This document shows positions 61,019 to 64,000 of a DNA stretch of 64,000 bases, piece by piece. The notes under the pieces were generated by a model that worked only from the letters and a program-made list of their open reading frames with translations, was not told the DNA's origin and searched no databases. The number at the start of each line of letters is the position of its first letter. Positions within the stretch are counted from its first letter, which is position 1. The position numbers and the translations under genes are program-made. This DNA comes from Aliihoeflea sp023389195 (GTDB taxonomy: Bacteria > Pseudomonadota > Alphaproteobacteria > Rhizobiales > Rhizobiaceae). The stretch covers positions 1 to 64,000 of the forward strand of contig JAEWET010000023.1 of assembly GCA_023389195.1 (NCBI GenBank), in the 5' to 3' direction.

Positions 61019-62254
61019 TCAAACCGACGTGGCGGCCTGCTGGCTGGCCATGTAATCCTCGATGCGGTCGGGGTCGAACATCTGGCCGTCGAAGAAGCCG
61101 TCCGGTCCGAGCACGAGGCTCGCGCCCGCGGACCCGACGGGCGTTGCCGTCTTCAACGCGCCCTCGACCTTGGCGTTTGCGCCCGGGAGCGCGACGCCGA
61201 GCGGCCTCAGTGCCGCGCGATAGAGATCGGGGCGATAGCAGTCGCGGACGATCTGTGCATGGGCGGTGGTGTGCTCGATCTGCCCCCAGCGGACCATCTG
61301 AGTGTAGAACCACAATGCGTGGCTCTTCCAAGGAAAGTTGGCTGCCTTGTCGAACGGGACGAATAGGTCTTCGACCCGGCGCAGCATGCCGTCTCCGACA
61401 TTCAACTGCCCGCTCAGCACCGGCATCTGCATGTCGGGCGGCAGTCCGAGAAATTCCGGCCGCGCCATCAGGCCCGCCAAGTCTGCGTGATTTCGGGGGT
61501 CCTGACACCAGCGCGCCGCCAGATGTAGCGCGCGCAAAAGCGCGGCGAGCCCGGCGTCGTTATCTTCCGCCCAGGACTTGCGAACGCCCAGCACCTTTTC
61601 GGGGCTGTTCTTCCAGATCGCCGCCTTGACGGTCGCGATGTGGCCGGTGCCGCGCGCGACCGACGCGCTGTTCCAAGGCTCTCCGACGCAGTAACCGTCG
61701 ATGCGGCCGGCCGCCAGCGCATCGGCCATGAAGGGAGGCGGGACGATGACGATGTCGACGTCGCGTCGCGGGTCGATGCCGCACGCCGCAAGCCAGTAGC
61801 CGAGTTCGTAATGGTGCCCCGAATGGGGATGCGTGACCGCAAAGCGCAGCGGGTCGCGACCCGTCGCGGAACGCGCGGCGATGAAGCCGCGTAGCGCAGC
61901 ACCGGCCTTCATCGGGTCAAGGTCTGGCTCTGCGCCCAGCGCTTGCATACCTTCCCAAACCGTATTCGATACGGTGATGCAGTTGCCGCCGAGCCCGAGC
62001 GCGAATGGCACGATCGTATCCGAAGACAGCGGCGTCAGGCCGAGATTGCACGCGATCGGCATCGGCCCGAGCATGTGCGCGACGTCGAAATGCCCGATCG
62101 CGATCCGGTCGCGTATGTTGGCCCATGACGTCTCGCGATGAAGCGTCAGATCGACGCCCTCGCGCTCGGCAAAGCCGATTTCGCGTGCGACGACCAGCAC
62201 GGCACTGTCGAAGAGCGGCATGAACCCGGCATTGACGTGGAATTGCCCTGCCAT
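61019..62254 (-). CDS. nasS: Nitrate/nitrite sensor NasS
   Basis: Cytosolic NrtA-like protein (411 residues) without a signal peptide, as expected for NasS, which binds NasT and frees it when nitrate or nitrite is present. The fold shows HVNAGFMPLFDSAVLVVAREIGFAEREGVDL, SWANIRDRIAIG, CVGEPWNSASVA and FPWKSHALWFYTQMVRWG (read in pieces). Start ATG 62254 has AAGGG eight bases upstream; the longer frame begins with TTG. It follows nasT by two bases. Confidence 0.92.
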   Translation of the reverse strand: MAGQFHVNAGFMPLFDSAVLVVAREIGFAEREGVDLTLHRETSWANIRDRIAIGHFDVAHMLGPMPIACNLGLTPLSSDTIVPFALGLGGNCITVSNTVWEGMQALGAEPDLDPMKAGAALRGFIAARSATGRDPLRFAVTHPHSGHHYELGYWLAACGIDPRRDVDIVIVPPPFMADALAAGRIDGYCVGEPWNSASVARGTGHIATVKAAIWKNSPEKVLGVRKSWAEDNDAGLAALLRALHLAARWCQDPRNHADLAGLMARPEFLGLPPDMQMPVLSGQLNVGDGMLRRVEDLFVPFDKAANFPWKSHALWFYTQMVRWGQIEHTTAHAQIVRDCYRPDLYRAALRPLGVALPGANAKVEGALKTATPVGSAGASLVLGPDGFFDGQMFDPDRIEDYMASQQAATSV

Positions 62255-62256
62255 CG

Positions 62257-62859
62257 TCAATTCCCTTCCTGCGGCCCGAGCAGGCCGGCCGCCGTGATCA
62301 GGCTGTCGGCAATCTCGCTGATCTTGCGGTTCTGGTTCATCGCGGTCTTGCGCAGCAGCGCATACGCCTCGTCCTCGGACAGGCCGCGCGATTGCATGAG
62401 GATGCGCTTGGCCTTGTCGACCAGCTTGCGGCCCTGCAACTCGCCGCGCATCTCTTCCAGTTCACGCGACATTCTGGAAAAGGCATTGAAGCGGCTGACC
62501 GCCATGTCCAGTATCGGCTTCACCCGCTCCTGGCGCAGCCCATCGACCACATAGGCCGAGACGCCCGCTTCCACCGCCGCTTCGATCGCGGCCTGGTCGG
62601 AGCGATCGACGAACATGGCGATCGGGCGCTTCACCGCGCGTGAAAGCTGGAACATGTTTTCCAGCATGTCGCGATTGGGGTTCTCGAGATCGATGACGAT
62701 GACGTCCGGCTCGATCTCGGCGATTCGCCGCGCGATGCCGGCGACGTCGTGGATCACCGTGATCCGCTCGTGACCCGCCTCGCGCAGGCCGGCCTCGATG
62801 ACGGCCGCGCGGATGCGGTTCTCATCGATGACGAGGATGGAAAGGGACGGTGCGGCCAT
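62257..62859 (-). CDS. nasT: Nitrate antiterminator NasT (ANTAR domain)
   Basis: Response-regulator-like RNA-binding antiterminator (200 residues). A receiver-like domain (ILVIDENRIRAAVIEAGL, VIVIDLENPNRDML) is followed by a C-terminal ANTAR domain (LVDKAKRILMQSRGLSEDEAYALLRKTAMNQNRKISEIADSLI, read in pieces). With NasS it should act on the nrtA leader. Start ATG 62859 is preferred to the upstream TTG. Confidence 0.94.
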   Translation of the reverse strand: MAAPSLSILVIDENRIRAAVIEAGLREAGHERITVIHDVAGIARRIAEIEPDVIVIDLENPNRDMLENMFQLSRAVKRPIAMFVDRSDQAAIEAAVEAGVSAYVVDGLRQERVKPILDMAVSRFNAFSRMSRELEEMRGELQGRKLVDKAKRILMQSRGLSEDEAYALLRKTAMNQNRKISEIADSLITAAGLLGPQEGN

Positions 62860-62875
62860 GGCCCATTTTGCGCAC

Positions 62876-62900
62876 GCACCGTCAATGTGCAATGCAGTAT
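62876..62900 (-). promoter_or_regulatory. GCAC-N7-GTGC site with shared 15-bp motif, nasT side
   Basis: GCAC-N7-GTGC spans 62876-62890; TGTGCAATGCAGTAT (62886-62900) is identical to the sequence next to the nasS stop upstream of nrtA. It lies 17-41 bp before the nasT ATG, close enough to overlap the promoter. Confidence 0.5.
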
Positions 62901-62934
62901 CGCAATCAAAGACCCCCGCATTGGCGGTGCGTCG

Positions 62935-64000
62935 TCAGCTTGTGAGCACCTCCGCGACCACTCGTCTTGCATCGAGCAGTCCCGCGCCGAAATAATAGGG
63001 CAAACCTTTCGAGGGTTCGTCGTCGGCGTTCATCGGGTCCGGGGCGAGCTGTGCGGTGCCGGGGCGGACGGCAGTTGCCAGTCGGCTCGATTTGACGAGC
63101 AACTCCTTGGCCGCAAGCCCTGGGAGCGATGCCCCCGGACCATGCCTGGCCTTGTTGGCCCTTGCCGCGAGGGCCGCAACTCCCGCGACAAGGGCCGAGG
63201 CACCCGACGTTCCCCCGAACGTCGTGTAGTACCCCCCGCCCGTACCGGGCTCCGCGAAGGGCGGGACGCGCGCCGAGCGGGGCGGCGATCCGGCCTCGTA
63301 GCCGTAGATGCCCGGAAGATCGGTCGTCACCAGCGCGAAGGGACTGTAGGGAACGATCCTGCCGCGCCCGGGGTCGAAATAGTCCGTGCTTGCCGCGGGA
63401 TGCGTCGTGTCGCGGCGCAATTGGTGGCGATTGAAGACTTCGCTGTCGTCGGCGGGTGCGACAAGCGTCAGCCCCTGGCCGTAATTGCTGAAGCCGGAGC
63501 GCAGGCCGTGCGGTGTGACGGCACCGACGGCGACCACGCCATTGTCGGGCGCAGCGAGTTTCGCCGGATAGATGATCTGGCTTTCACCGTCATTTCCGGC
63601 CGCGCAGATCACCGGAATCTTGCGGCTGATCGCGACGATCAGCTTTTCCAGGATCGCCCATTCCCGGTCGCTCGCAAGCGCGGTCGCGTAGGGGTCGATC
63701 TCCTCCCCGCCGGCGTCGGCAAGCCGTGCGAAAAGGCCGGCCCTTTCACGGTTCGCGCGCAGGTCGCCGTCTTGTGCGAGTTCCGGCTTCGGTGCGACGC
63801 GGCTGCGGACGGGATCGGGCAGTCCGCGCGGCAGGAGGATGACATCGACGCCGCAATGCCACGCGTAGAGGAAGGCGGCGATGAACTGTTCTGCGTCGGT
63901 GTCGAAGGAGGTGCGGATGGACAGCAGCCGCGAAAACGGGTCGACGCCGAAATAGGGCAGGATGCCCTGATTGGCATTGATGCTCAGCGTTTCTCCGTTC
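62935..64000 (-). CDS. S8 subtilase-like serine protease, partial
   Basis: The minus-strand frame is open from the window edge to a stop at 62935 (about 354 residues seen), so the start lies beyond the window. The oxyanion Asn region ICAAGNDGESQI and the catalytic Ser motif GTSGASALVAG are visible; the usual Pro of GTSxAxP is Ala here. The catalytic Asp and His would be outside. No signal peptide can be judged. It is separated from nasT by 75 bp and probably not linked to nitrate use. Confidence 0.8.
   Translation of the reverse strand, partial: NGETLSINANQGILPYFGVDPFSRLLSIRTSFDTDAEQFIAAFLYAWHCGVDVILLPRGLPDPVRSRVAPKPELAQDGDLRANRERAGLFARLADAGGEEIDPYATALASDREWAILEKLIVAISRKIPVICAAGNDGESQIIYPAKLAAPDNGVVAVGAVTPHGLRSGFSNYGQGLTLVAPADDSEVFNRHQLRRDTTHPAASTDYFDPGRGRIVPYSPFALVTTDLPGIYGYEAGSPPRSARVPPFAEPGTGGGYYTTFGGTSGASALVAGVAALAARANKARHGPGASLPGLAAKELLVKSSRLATAVRPGTAQLAPDPMNADDEPSKGLPYYFGAGLLDARRVVAEVLTS

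Overview
The window is 64 kb of GC-rich, densely packed chromosomal DNA. It reads as an alphaproteobacterium of the order Hyphomicrobiales (Rhizobiales), perhaps near Mesorhizobium or Phyllobacteriaceae. The order-level reading rests on an alphaproteobacterial F1 operon (beta subunit with an Ala/Thr-rich N-terminal extension), minCDE under a perfect CtrA-type box, RIME-like palindromic repeats, and many ABC and TRAP importers with catabolic operons. The family-level placement is only a guess. I saw no rRNA, tRNA, CRISPR array, insertion sequence or prophage.

Layout. 1-3.95 kb: end of the F1 ATP synthase operon (atpA 3' part, atpG, atpD, atpC) with a strong terminator; a heptamer-built inverted repeat lies between atpD and atpC. 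4-13.1 kb: an MFS permease, an AI-2E family protein, a TAXI-type TRAP importer (receptor, fused permease, DUF1850 partner), an alpha/beta hydrolase and an ABC-F ATPase. 13.1-28 kb: a run of fifteen minus-strand genes that looks like a methoxylated-aromatic catabolic operon. It holds a GntR regulator, a TauABC-type importer, an FAD oxidoreductase, a LigM-like O-demethylase, a LIV-type importer, a type I (VOC) extradiol dioxygenase, 4-oxalomesaconate hydratase (GalB), its tautomerase (GalD) and a LysR regulator with two DNA-binding domains. A shikimate-dehydrogenase-like gene diverges from the GntR gene.

28.9-41.1 kb: a full carbon-phosphorus lyase locus in two minus-strand units, phnGHIJKL and phnDCEE-DUF1045-phnMN, with divergent phnF. 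Each unit has a PHO-box-like sequence, phnF/phnG share a palindromic operator candidate, and three long inverted-repeat elements sit between phn genes. 41.2-47.4 kb: the LigK/GalC-type aldolase that would finish the 4-oxalomesaconate route, followed by a DctPQM TRAP transporter with a cupin gene inside it, an M20 amidohydrolase and an ornithine-cyclodeaminase-like protein, facing a LysR gene.

48.4-50.6 kb: minC-minD-minE plus a 68-residue orphan, ended by a hairpin. 50.7-62.9 kb: nitrate/nitrite assimilation, with nasT-nasS upstream and the operon nrtA-nrtB-nrtD-nirB-nirD-nasA-cysG. The nrtA leader carries a terminator-like hairpin suited to NasT antitermination, and the nrtA and nasT upstream regions share a 15-bp motif containing GCAC-N7-GTGC. 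The window ends inside a subtilase-like gene.

Main ideas. Vanillate- or 3-O-methylgallate-type compounds may be imported, demethylated by LigM, cleaved by the VOC dioxygenase, processed by GalD and GalB, and split by the aldolase encoded 25 kb away. Phosphonate and nitrate use each have complete uptake and catalytic modules. Start codons were moved from the longest frame where a ribosome site, a family N-terminus or an ATGA/GTGA overlap supported it.
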